Made by a program: the position numbers and the translations under genes
Assembly (NCBI RefSeq): GCF_013041615.1
Contig: NZ_JABEPQ010000004.1
Location: 248,001 to 312,000 of the forward strand
DNA length: 64,000 bases
From: Knoellia koreensis
Lineage (GTDB): Bacteria > Actinomycetota > Actinomycetes > Actinomycetales > Dermatophilaceae
Reading direction: 5' to 3'
Shown: positions 45,791 to 54,407 of the stretch, one piece after another
Numbering within the stretch: position 1 is the first letter of the stretch
Layout: every line of letters starts with the position of its first letter
The notes under the pieces: model-generated
Told to the model about the DNA's origin: nothing
What the model saw: the letters and a program-made list of their open reading frames with translations, nothing else
Database searches by the model: none

Positions 45791-47295
45791 GCCGCTCCCT
45801 CCCCCACGGGAAGCGCCGCTTGAAGCAGCGTCTCCTGGTCGGCAGCCTCGCGGTCGTGCACCACGGACACGCGGCCCTGGCGCATGACCACGATCCGGTC
45901 CGACAGACCCAGGATCTCGGGAAGTTCAGAAGACACGACGACGACGGCCTTTCCTTCGCTGGCGAGCTTGTTGATCAGTTCGTAGATCTCGACCTTCGCT
46001 CCCACGTCCACGCCGCGGGTGGGCTCGTCGAGGAGCAGGATGCGTGACCCGGCAGCCAACGCTCGCGCGATGACGACCTTCTGCTGGTTTCCCCCGGAGA
46101 GAGCCGCGACCCGCACGTCGCGGTCGGGCACTTTGACGCGCAGGCGCTCGATCTGCGCATCGGCCATCTGGGCGGTGCGATCCTTGGACAGTGCCCCGAG
46201 GCGGCTGCACTCGTCGAGAGTGGACAGGCAGATGTTCTCTCGCACGCTCATTCCCAGGACCAGACCCTGCGCGTGCCGTTCCTCGGGAACGAGGGCAAGG
46301 CCGTGGCGGATGGCCTGACGGGGGCTCCGGATCTGGACCTGGTGTCCATCTACCGCGGTCGTGCCGCTTGATGCCTTCTCCAGGCCGAAGATGGCTCGGA
46401 GCAGCTCGGTCCGGCCAGCCCCGACCAGACCGAAGATGCCCAGGACCTCACCGGCTCGGACCGTCAACGACACGTCGGTGACGCTGCCGGGCACGGTGAG
46501 GTGCTCCACCTCGAGCAGGGGGTCACCGAGTTCCACGGAACGGGGTGGGAACTCGCTCTCGATGCTGCGCCCGACCATGAGCCGGACGAGCTCAGCAAGG
46601 GGGGTGGTGGCGGGCAGGTCGCTGGCGACGACTTGACCGTCACGCATGACGGTGACTCGATCCCCGATGCGTTCGATCTCCTCGAGACGGTGCGAGATGT
46701 AACAGATGGCGACGCCATCGGCCCGGATCTGGTCGATCCGCGCGAAGAGCTCCTGGGTCTCCTGCTGGGACAGAGAGGACGTCGGTTCATCGAGGATGAG
46801 CACCTTGGCGTCCCGCGCGAGCGCGCGGATGATCTCCACGACCTGACGCATGGCGATGCTCAGTTCACGCACGGGCGTGGTCGGGTCGACATCGACTCCG
46901 AGCAGCTGCAGCTTCTCGCGTGCCTGCCGCTCCATCTGGTTCCGACGAAGCAGCTTCGCGGGGCCAGCGACGGTCTCCCTCCCGAGGAAGATGTTCTGGG
47001 CGATGGTGAGGTCAGGGACCAGGGACAACTCCTGGTAGACCGTGCTGATGCCGGCCACCTGCGCGTCGTGGGGCGTGGCGAGCGCGCTCTCCTGCCCGTC
47101 GATCGAGATCTGACCCTCGTCCGGTTGCACCGCACCGGACATGATCTTGACGAGCGTCGACTTCCCGGCGCCGTTTTCCCCGAGCAGGACGTGGACCTCA
47201 CCGGGACGCAGGGCCAGGTCCACGCTTCGCAGGGCCCGCACCCCGGGATAGGTCTTCGAGACCCCGCGCACCTCGATCGCGGGCGCCACGCTCAT
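45787..47295 (-). CDS. Sugar ABC transporter ATPase, duplicated (RbsA type)
   Basis: 502 residues with two nucleotide-binding domains. The first has an intact Walker A (GENGAGKST near 37-45) and Walker B LILDEPTSSL. The second has the usual degenerate P-loop GLVGAGRTEL but a good signature LSGGNQQKVVIARAL and LLLDEPTRGVDV. It energises CUT2-type uptake with the RbsC- and RbsB-like subunits. Confidence 0.95.
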   Translation of the reverse strand: MSVAPAIEVRGVSKTYPGVRALRSVDLALRPGEVHVLLGENGAGKSTLVKIMSGAVQPDEGQISIDGQESALATPHDAQVAGISTVYQELSLVPDLTIAQNIFLGRETVAGPAKLLRRNQMERQAREKLQLLGVDVDPTTPVRELSIAMRQVVEIIRALARDAKVLILDEPTSSLSQQETQELFARIDQIRADGVAICYISHRLEEIERIGDRVTVMRDGQVVASDLPATTPLAELVRLMVGRSIESEFPPRSVELGDPLLEVEHLTVPGSVTDVSLTVRAGEVLGIFGLVGAGRTELLRAIFGLEKASSGTTAVDGHQVQIRSPRQAIRHGLALVPEERHAQGLVLGMSVRENICLSTLDECSRLGALSKDRTAQMADAQIERLRVKVPDRDVRVAALSGGNQQKVVIARALAAGSRILLLDEPTRGVDVGAKVEIYELINKLASEGKAVVVVSSELPEILGLSDRIVVMRQGRVSVVHDREAADQETLLQAALPVGEGAA

Positions 47296-48494
47296 GCCGC
47301 GGCCTCCAGAATCTCGACGACCTGCGCGTGGTTGACCGGACGTGGGCTGCCGGCCACGACGAGGTCACCGAGCACGGCCTGCGCCAAGGAGGGGAAGTCG
47401 TCACGCGAGACGCCCACCTGGTGCAGACGGCTGGGCAGGCCGAGTTCGCTCACGAGCTGCTCCACGGCGCCGGCGGCGGCCTCAGCGGGACCAGCAGCGG
47501 ACACCGCGGCGGCATCCACGCCCAGAGCACCCGCCACCAAGGCCAGCCGCTCCTCGACGACCGGCGCGAGGAACCGCATCACTTGGGGCAGGACGATGCA
47601 CGACGTCACCCCGTGCTGCATGCCGAACCGGGCGCCGAGTTGGTGGCCGATCGCGTGGGAAAGTCCGAGGGTGAGGTTCATCTCGCCGAAGTAGGACATC
47701 CATGCTGCGACCTGTCCCTGCTCGCGAGCCTCGACGGAGGTCGGGTGGGCCTGGGCCAGGCGGAGCGCGGCGGCCATCCGGCGGATGGCGTCGAGGCTGA
47801 GGACGTCGATGACGGGTCCACCCTTGGGTGAGTACACCGACTCGATGGCGTGGTCCAGTGCCCGCATGCCCGTCGAGAACCAGAGGGAGGCCGGTGTCTG
47901 CACCGCCAGTTCGGGGTCGAGGATCACCGCCCGAGGCGTGAGCTCGTCGGCGATGAGCAGATCCTTCGACCGGCGCTCCTCGCTCGTGACAGCTCCGGCG
48001 TTGGCGAACTCGGCCGCGGACAGCGTCGTCGGGATGGCAATGTGGGGCAGTGCCCGCCCGCTCGTCGAAGGGATCGTCGTGGTGTTCGGCGGGACGAACT
48101 CGGCGCGGAATCGTTCGAGCTCGGCGACGTTCTCGATCCCCTCGCCGAGGGACAGGGCGAGTGCGCGGGCGGCGTCGACAGAGCTGCCCCCGCCGACGCT
48201 GACGACGACGTCGGCGCCGGAGGCACGCAGCGCGTCCAGGCCAGGCTGGAGGCAGGAGTACGGGACGTGCGGACGGACCCCGTCGAAGACCTGAACCAGC
48301 TGGTCACCAAGATGGTTTGAGAGACGCTCGAGCGCGTCGGTCGACTTGGTCACGCTGGGGCTGGTGACGACGAACGCGCGGCTCGTGCCGATCTCCTGCA
48401 TCGCATCGCTGATGCGGGCGATGGCGCCCTGGCCGTGGTGGACCACGTCCATCGGCAGGTAGCGGAAGGTGCGGATGGACTGGGACTCAGTCAT
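47292..48494 (-). CDS. Iron-type alcohol dehydrogenase / maleylacetate-reductase-like
   Basis: A 400-residue group III dehydrogenase. SVGGGSSVDAARALA binds NAD, and the metal ligands are Asp/His in RALDHAIES, His in LSHAIGHQLG and His in MQHGV. PTTLSAAEFAN resembles maleylacetate reductases more than simple Fe-ADHs. The ATG at 48492-48494 overlaps the M20 gene end by 8 bp. It could oxidise an alcohol to the aldehyde used by the downstream aldehyde dehydrogenase, or reduce an unsaturated keto acid. Confidence 0.9.
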   Translation of the reverse strand: MTESQSIRTFRYLPMDVVHHGQGAIARISDAMQEIGTSRAFVVTSPSVTKSTDALERLSNHLGDQLVQVFDGVRPHVPYSCLQPGLDALRASGADVVVSVGGGSSVDAARALALSLGEGIENVAELERFRAEFVPPNTTTIPSTSGRALPHIAIPTTLSAAEFANAGAVTSEERRSKDLLIADELTPRAVILDPELAVQTPASLWFSTGMRALDHAIESVYSPKGGPVIDVLSLDAIRRMAAALRLAQAHPTSVEAREQGQVAAWMSYFGEMNLTLGLSHAIGHQLGARFGMQHGVTSCIVLPQVMRFLAPVVEERLALVAGALGVDAAAVSAAGPAEAAAGAVEQLVSELGLPSRLHQVGVSRDDFPSLAQAVLGDLVVAGSPRPVNHAQVVEILEAAA

Positions 48495-49677
48495 GGGTCG
48501 CCTCCAGAGGGTTTTCCAGCAGGTCTGTGGTCAGCGCGGCCAAGGCGGCGACTCCGACAGCGATCGCACGCTCATCGACGTCGAAGCGGCTGTCGTGCAG
48601 GGGGCGGGCCCCGACCGTGCCGTCCGGGGAGGCGACACCGAGCTTGATGTAGAGCCCGGGGCGTTGCTCGGCGTAGAGGGCGAAGTCGTCAGCAGTCATC
48701 GGGGGGTCGTTCACGAGGAGGGGCTCGATCGAGGGTGTCTGCGCGAGAACGTCAAGGGCTCGCCGGACGAGGCGCCCGTCGTTGATGACGGGAGGCATGT
48801 CGTTCTTCCAGTCGACCGTGGCCTCGACATCCGACACGGTGCTCACGCCGGCCACCACACGCTCGACCGCCGAGCGCAGGGTGGCTCCGAGCTCCGGCTC
48901 GGCGCTGCGGATCGTGCCGGTGAGCTCGGCAGTCGGTGGCACGATGCTCTGCGAACGTCCGCCGATGATCGTGCCGACGTTGATCGTGGCGCGCTGTCCG
49001 GGCCGTGTCTCTCGCGACTGGAGCTGGTGGAGGCTGGTCACGATGTGGCTCGCCGCGACGATCGCGTCCCTGCCCTGATCTGGCGCAGCGGCGTGGGCGC
49101 CGAGGCCGTGGACGGAGATCTTGAACGCGCTCTTCGAGGCCATTGCGACGCGCTCATCGACGCCAACCGTGCCGGCCGGCAGCCAGGGCCAGCAGTGCAG
49201 TCCCAGGACGAGGTCGACGTCGGCGAGCACCCCGGTGTCGACGACGGCGCGTCCGCCGCTCTCCTCGCCGAACGGGATCTCCTCGGCCGGCTGGAAGACG
49301 ACGGTGACCCGGCCGGGGAGATCGGGGGTCTTTGCGAGCTGCTCGGCGACTCCCAGGACCACGGCGACGTGGACGTCGTGGCCGCAGGCGTGACAGACCC
49401 CGTCGGTCTGCGAGCGGTACTCCACGTCCTTCAGGTCCGACGTCGGCAGGGCATCCATGTCCGCCCGGATCAGGACGTGCGGATGTCCCGCACCCAGCGT
49501 CGCGACCACGCCGGTTCCAGCCACGCCTTCGGTCACCTCGAGCCCTGCCGCACCAAGCCGAGCGGCGACGAGCCCGGCCGTGCGGAACTCCTGGAAGCGC
49601 AGCTCGGGGTGGCGATGGAGGTCTCGCCGGAGCTCGACGAGGTCCCAGAAGGCTTGCTCGGAGAGGGACTCGGACAC
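48487..49677 (-). CDS. M20-family amidohydrolase (N-acyl amino acid / hippurate hydrolase type)
   Basis: A 396-residue metallo-amidase. RRDLHRHPEL, RADMDALP, CHACGHDVHV (metal Cys and His) and VVFQPAEE (metal Glu) are all present, and GLGAHAAAPDQGRDAI marks the dimerisation domain. Members cleave N-acyl groups from amino acids or indole-amide conjugates. The GTG at 49675-49677 is the first codon of the operon that includes the transporter. The natural substrate is presumably an amide conjugate of an alcohol or sugar. Confidence 0.92.
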   Translation of the reverse strand: MSESLSEQAFWDLVELRRDLHRHPELRFQEFRTAGLVAARLGAAGLEVTEGVAGTGVVATLGAGHPHVLIRADMDALPTSDLKDVEYRSQTDGVCHACGHDVHVAVVLGVAEQLAKTPDLPGRVTVVFQPAEEIPFGEESGGRAVVDTGVLADVDLVLGLHCWPWLPAGTVGVDERVAMASKSAFKISVHGLGAHAAAPDQGRDAIVAASHIVTSLHQLQSRETRPGQRATINVGTIIGGRSQSIVPPTAELTGTIRSAEPELGATLRSAVERVVAGVSTVSDVEATVDWKNDMPPVINDGRLVRRALDVLAQTPSIEPLLVNDPPMTADDFALYAEQRPGLYIKLGVASPDGTVGARPLHDSRFDVDERAIAVGVAALAALTTDLLENPLEATHD

Positions 49678-49687
49678 ACTTGCCGCC

Positions 49688-49700
49688 TTACGTCCTAAAT
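49688..49700. promoter_or_regulatory. TTACGTCCTAAAT element upstream of the M20 operon
   Basis: This 13-mer lies 11 bp upstream of the M20 start codon. It matches 12 of 13 bases of the element 18 bp upstream of the regulator gene (51120-51132), in the same orientation. A shared site before a regulator and the operon next to it suggests a common operator. No gene lies in 49678-49794. Confidence 0.6.
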
Positions 49701-49794
49701 AGGGCTGAAACTCTGTGTCCCGACGATCCCCCCGAGACCCGACGCTGTCAAGGGTTTCGGCGCGGCTTCTCGCCCGCTGAACAGGGTCCCGGAC

Positions 49795-51102
49795 TCATGC
49801 CGGGGGGATCAGCTTCTCCACGTCGATGCGGTAGACGGTCTGAGGGCGACCGGCCCCTGGGCCACCTTGCTGTCCGGCCTCGCTGGCGACGCCGGACTCG
49901 ATCAGCGTGGTGAGAAGCCGCCGCGCCGAGCGAGTCTCGACGCCGTAGACGTCCGCGAGCTCCCTCGCTGTGAACCCGGTGACGTCGAGATTCCGAAGGG
50001 CCGCCGCCAACCGGGCCAGCGTCACCGCAGTCAAACCCACCTGTCTGGCATGAGTGAGCACCCGATCGTCGGTGTGCCGCAGACGCGCGAGCCGCCCGCG
50101 CGAACCCGAGGACGTCGAGGCGTTCACGATCGTTCCGTCCGCCAGGACGAGGTGGATGTCCTCACCGATCCCAGCGAGCTGGAGGGACCGTCGGGCGTTC
50201 GACTCCGCGTCGGCGACCGTGGCTCCGACGCCGAAACCGAAGCGGGTGCCCACCGGGGCGGAGAGTTCGCCGCCCAGCCGCCACCACTGCCAGCGGCTGC
50301 GAGCCAACAGTCGCTCAACCGAGCCTCGAGTCGTGTGGATCAGTTGGGTGCCGTCCTCAGCCTCTGCTGCCGTCCCATGGACAGCGGCGGCCAGGGCTGT
50401 CGCGGCGGAACGCAGCTTGCGCTTGTTGCCGCGGGCCGCCGAATCTGCGGTGAGGGCGGCGACCGCGGTCTGCGCGTCCTCGCCGCGGACCACGCGGTCC
50501 GTGAGGGCAGCCGTGAGCAGACTGTCGCGCAGCGCGGACCTCGTGTGCTGGACGCGCACAACCGGTATGCCGCGGGACTCGAGCTCCCGAGCGACCGAGC
50601 CGAGGCAGGTGAGGCAGAGCTCCACCTCCCCCCTTCGGTAGAGCTGCTCATGGAACTCCATGACGTCTGCGGTCGAACGCGTCGAGCGCGTTCCCGGGGA
50701 CTGGATCGACAGCACATGCTCCGGCGGGTCGAAGCCGAGGTCTTCGAAGCCTTCCCGGGCAAGATCCTCCGGGATCGTGTCGAGACTCAACCGTGGCAGC
50801 GTCCCTTGGCGCTCCGAGAGCAGGAGCGCCAAGGTTCGGTACAGGTCAATCCCGCCGTGAGGCACGTACTGCGCCCGGCTGTGAAGTCCAGGACGTCGTT
50901 CCCGCGTCAGTTCGTAGGGCACAAGGCCCGTGAAGAGAAGCACGTTGCAGACCGCATCGAGCTCTGCCGCGAGATCCGCCGCCTGCTCGAGGACGTCATA
51001 AGAGCGCACCAAGATCTGCCCCGACATGGACAGGTCGGCCGCGACCTGCTGCAGACGCGCCGTCGAGTCCGCCGACCCCACCACACCGATCATGAGCGAC
51101 AC
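49795..51102 (-). CDS. Transcriptional regulator with N-terminal sensor, central GTPCH-III/GGDEF-like domain and C-terminal winged helix
   Basis: About 435 residues. The N-terminal 190 or so form an alpha/beta domain resembling PrpR-like receptor domains. The central segment GTRFGFGVGATVADAESNAR looks like the GxGxTxxxAxxNA pattern of GTP-cyclohydrolase-III or degenerate GGDEF domains. The C-terminus (FTARELADVYGVETRSARRL, then a Gly-rich turn) is a winged helix. I cannot assign a named family. The GTG at 51100-51102 has GAGGGG close by; the ATG three codons in is an alternative. It probably controls the operon from 49677 to 42117. Confidence 0.75.
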   Translation of the reverse strand: MSLMIGVVGSADSTARLQQVAADLSMSGQILVRSYDVLEQAADLAAELDAVCNVLLFTGLVPYELTRERRPGLHSRAQYVPHGGIDLYRTLALLLSERQGTLPRLSLDTIPEDLAREGFEDLGFDPPEHVLSIQSPGTRSTRSTADVMEFHEQLYRRGEVELCLTCLGSVARELESRGIPVVRVQHTRSALRDSLLTAALTDRVVRGEDAQTAVAALTADSAARGNKRKLRSAATALAAAVHGTAAEAEDGTQLIHTTRGSVERLLARSRWQWWRLGGELSAPVGTRFGFGVGATVADAESNARRSLQLAGIGEDIHLVLADGTIVNASTSSGSRGRLARLRHTDDRVLTHARQVGLTAVTLARLAAALRNLDVTGFTARELADVYGVETRSARRLLTTLIESGVASEAGQQGGPGAGRPQTVYRIDVEKLIPPA

Positions 51103-51119
51103 ATCCCCTCGAACGTCAA

Positions 51120-51132
51120 TTACGTCCGAAAT
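51120..51132. promoter_or_regulatory. TTACGTCCGAAAT element upstream of the regulator gene
   Basis: This sits 18 bp upstream of the regulator start in an AT-rich patch that also contains ACGTCAATTACGTCC, a direct repeat of ACGTC. It matches the site at 49688-49700 with one change, which suggests autoregulation plus control of the operon. Confidence 0.6.
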
Positions 51133-52331
51133 TATGCACGCTCCTGCAGCCAGGCTCATGCAAGCGGCCCTTATCGCGCCGGAGCAGATCCCACTCGTGG
51201 ACCAAACCGAAGAGTTTCGGCTCGCAGGCCACAGCTGCTGGGTGACCTCGTGCCAGACCTGAAGAGGCGTGGGGACTCGGCGGGCCACGCCAAAGGGGGA
51301 TCGGGCAAGCGGCGCACGCTCACTCAGCTCGGCGCCGACCCACCGTTCACGGGAGGGCAGCGGACGCGGAGTGATCGACACGATATTGATGTCGTCGCGG
51401 TGACCGTGTAGGCGAGTCTCGTCGCCCTTTGGTGATCGTGACGCGCGTTCGCTCCCGACCTCCAACGGCCCCTGCGGGGCACACTTGGCCAAGCAGACTC
51501 CCAATCTTGTCTGGACGATCCGCCCGCGAAGTTCTCTTGGACTGCGGAGACGGGCCTGAGGGGTCCTCCCCCGCTGTGGGTCGGTTCGCGCTCAAGCTGG
51601 CTCTGGCCCGCGGAGGCGTCCTCATGCGGACGCTCCAGCAAGCCGCCGTCGGGGACAACTGGGGTGGTGCCGCTGGGTAGCCGCGACGAGTTACGCGGCG
51701 CTGGACAGGCCCTCAGCCGCGACACCAAAACGATGACGGCCCCGGTGATTGACCTCCAGGCCCACGAACCGGCGTGGGTCGCCCTCGGTGCGGGCGTGCG
51801 CACACCTGCCGAGGGTCAGCGGACAGCCTGCTCTCCCTACGAGGGCGGGCTCGACGGCGTGGGCTGGAATCGACGCGAGGTCGGCTCTTTGGGGGGGATT
51901 CCCACCTTCATGTCTGTTGTCTGCGGCACGGCGGAACGCGCTGGCGCACAGTGTGCGTCGACCGAAACCTCTGGCACGTGTCCCAAAGTGGAAGGCGAAG
52001 GTGAGCACGGCGTCGTACCGCCCAGTTGGACGCATGCGTCATGGGGTCCGTGCGTGGAGCCGGGACCAAGAGAAGCCATGGTCGGGGCGACCTCATCCGA
52101 ACAGGCAGCGCTCTTCAGTCCCTGTCATCGGGTGTCATGTACCCAAACCATCACTCAGTGGCTGCCGAGTTCCGAGGAGGTCACGAGCGTGGGGATCAGG
52201 AGGCCGGTGATGTCCCTGACGCGGTGACCGCGCGCCTCCTCGTCGACGACACCCGGATGGGGAAGTCTTTTGCTGGTCCTAGGAAACTGAGACGGCCTCG
52301 GTGCAGCCCGTCGAGTGGAGAGGTGTGAGCG
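51133..52331. other. Gene-poor gap before the Gabija-like pair
   Basis: About 1.2 kb without a supportable gene. Several open frames on both strands lack good starts or recognisable protein character. The region is less GC-rich than the left half of the window and may be decayed mobile DNA or a long leader. The ribosome-binding site of the next gene (GGAGAGG) is at its right end. Confidence 0.5.
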
Positions 52332-54407
52332 GTGGGCTCAGCAGTGGCAGAGAACCGTCCCAATGCGACAGATGCGGACGGCCCGAGCATGGGTGTCTCC
52401 ACGATGTACCTGAAGGAACTCACCATCCGCGGGTTCCGATCCTGCGCGGACGTGAGGGTCCCGCTCTCGCCCGGTGTGACGTTATTGGTTGGCGAGAATA
52501 ACTCGGGCAAGTCGAATGTGATTGAGGCGCTTCGACTCTCAACGGCGCCGCTGAATGGGCGACGCACGCGCTACTTCGACGTCGACGACGTGACACGTGG
52601 ACACGTCGGACCTGTGACGGTGACCGCCAGATTTGCCGGGCTGACCGCCTTTCAGCGCGCGCACTTCATCGGCGCGCTCGAGCTCGACACCAACGAAGCC
52701 GTCCATTGCACGATTTACCGGCCACCTACGGACAGCATCTCTCGCGGGCGCGTCGACTATCTAGTTGGCGCGACGGCCGCGCCCGATCCTGAGCCCGAGA
52801 AGCGCGATCACATCAACCACGTTTACCTCACACCCCTACGTGACGCGCAACGTGAACTCGACTCCTACTCAGGGACGAGACTCGCTCGCATCATCCAGTA
52901 CCTAGCGACCCCGGAGGAGCAGGACGACTTCGTCAGCACGGCCACCGCCTCCATGAACGAGCTGGCCGGCCACCCGGTGGTGAGGGGCGTACAGGCAGCG
53001 ATCCAGAGCCATTTGACCGGGCTGACTGCTCCTGGGCGCGAGCAGTCCATGGATGCCGCGTACGACCCGCCCGAGCTCGTACGTCTCGCTAGGAATCTGC
53101 GCCTGAAGATGGCGGAGGCTGGGCTCAGCGCTGCGAACCTCAGCGAGTCCGGTCTGGGCTACGCCAACTTGCTGTTCATGGCGACCGTCATACTCGAGCT
53201 CCAGAAGTCCAAAGAGTCCGAACTCACCTTGTTCCTGGTCGAGGAGCCGGAGGCTCATCTCCATCCGCAGCTGCAGTCGGTTCTTCTTCAGTTTCTCGTC
53301 GACCAGGCCGCGCAATCCGCGAGTGGTGACGCCCTCGCACCAGCCGGCCGAATTCAGGTGATCGCCACTACTCACTCGCCTAACTTGGCTAGCGCTGTGG
53401 GAATCGAAGACATTGTCGTGTTGCGTCCTCGCTCCGTCGACACAGGTACCGGTGCCGCGGGTTCCACGGCCGTCATCCCACTTGCCGTATTGCCTCTGAC
53501 CACCGACGAGCAGCGCAAGGTTAACCAGTACCTCGACGCCAGCCGCTCCGAGCTCCTCTTTGCACGACGAGCCGTCCTTGTCGAAGGCATTGCCGAAGCG
53601 GTCTTGCTTCCGGTCCTGGCACGCAAGTGCGTCTTCGCCGGCACCTCAGACAATGAGATCGCCGCAAGGCGTGCGTTCGCCGGCGTCTCCCTCATCACCG
53701 TTGGTTCGGTGGATTTCAAGCCCTACATGAAGGTCCTCCTCTCGGCAGTCGATGGGCACCGACTCGTCGATTCGCTGTGCGTCGTCACCGACGCCGATCC
53801 GGCGCTGCCCGAGACGCAGACTTCGGCACCTGAAGTCTCCGACCAGTTCCAGCAGGAGAACGGGGCGGACGACGACGATCGCCGCGGGAGCGACCAACAA
53901 CCCGATACAAATCGCGAACGAACCGAGGAGCCGGCGGCGACCCCGGGCCACGAGCCGTCTGGACAGTTCCCGAGCGACGAGGGCGCGGACGGCGACGAGT
54001 ACGGCAACGAAGAAGCGGTCGAGGACGAGGAGACCGCGTACAACCGGGCAGCGGACCTCCAGGCGCTCGTCGAGGATCTGGACGCGGCGGATATCGTTCA
54101 CATCGCCGAGGCTCCCCACACGCTCGAGGCAGACCTGCTGCAGCCAGGTGAGGACAACCGGACTCTCCTCGGACAGGCATATGTGCGCCAGAAGCCCCGA
54201 TCAATAAAGGTGTGGAAGGCGATCGCCGCCGCCGATGACCCGCCGCAGGCGTTCTACGAGAAACTCCGCGCGAACAAGCGCCTGATCAGCAAGGGCGAGT
54301 TTGCGCATGACGTCGCGCAACTCATCGCGGCAGGCGACCCATTCACTTGCCCGGAATACCTTGAGCAAGCCATCACCTTCATCACGACACCCTCCGCGAA
54401 TGCCTGA
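52332..54407 (+). CDS. gajA: OLD-family ATPase/TOPRIM nuclease, Gabija GajA-like
   Basis: 691 residues. Walker A GENNSGKS is at 54-61, the ABC-type signature NLSESGLGYANLL is near 268, Walker B LVEEPEAHLHPQ near 302 and ATTHSP near 345. A C-terminal TOPRIM domain shows the Glu in VLVEGIAEAVLLP (about 416) and the Asp pair in VVTDADP (about 485). OLD ATPase-TOPRIM proteins next to a UvrD-like helicase define the Gabija anti-phage system, in which GajA cuts DNA. An acidic, disordered insert (about 495-562) within TOPRIM makes it longer than the roughly 580-residue reference. The GTG at 52332 has GGAGAGG upstream. It overlaps gajB by 8 bp. Confidence 0.82.
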   Translation: MGSAVAENRPNATDADGPSMGVSTMYLKELTIRGFRSCADVRVPLSPGVTLLVGENNSGKSNVIEALRLSTAPLNGRRTRYFDVDDVTRGHVGPVTVTARFAGLTAFQRAHFIGALELDTNEAVHCTIYRPPTDSISRGRVDYLVGATAAPDPEPEKRDHINHVYLTPLRDAQRELDSYSGTRLARIIQYLATPEEQDDFVSTATASMNELAGHPVVRGVQAAIQSHLTGLTAPGREQSMDAAYDPPELVRLARNLRLKMAEAGLSAANLSESGLGYANLLFMATVILELQKSKESELTLFLVEEPEAHLHPQLQSVLLQFLVDQAAQSASGDALAPAGRIQVIATTHSPNLASAVGIEDIVVLRPRSVDTGTGAAGSTAVIPLAVLPLTTDEQRKVNQYLDASRSELLFARRAVLVEGIAEAVLLPVLARKCVFAGTSDNEIAARRAFAGVSLITVGSVDFKPYMKVLLSAVDGHRLVDSLCVVTDADPALPETQTSAPEVSDQFQQENGADDDDRRGSDQQPDTNRERTEEPAATPGHEPSGQFPSDEGADGDEYGNEEAVEDEETAYNRAADLQALVEDLDAADIVHIAEAPHTLEADLLQPGEDNRTLLGQAYVRQKPRSIKVWKAIAAADDPPQAFYEKLRANKRLISKGEFAHDVAQLIAAGDPFTCPEYLEQAITFITTPSANA

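Noticed and set aside
51324-52328. Several open frames upstream of gajA, including a plus-strand frame ending at 52328
   Set aside because: Low-complexity Arg/Ser/Pro/Gly translations without motifs. None has a convincing start, so they are not reported as genes.
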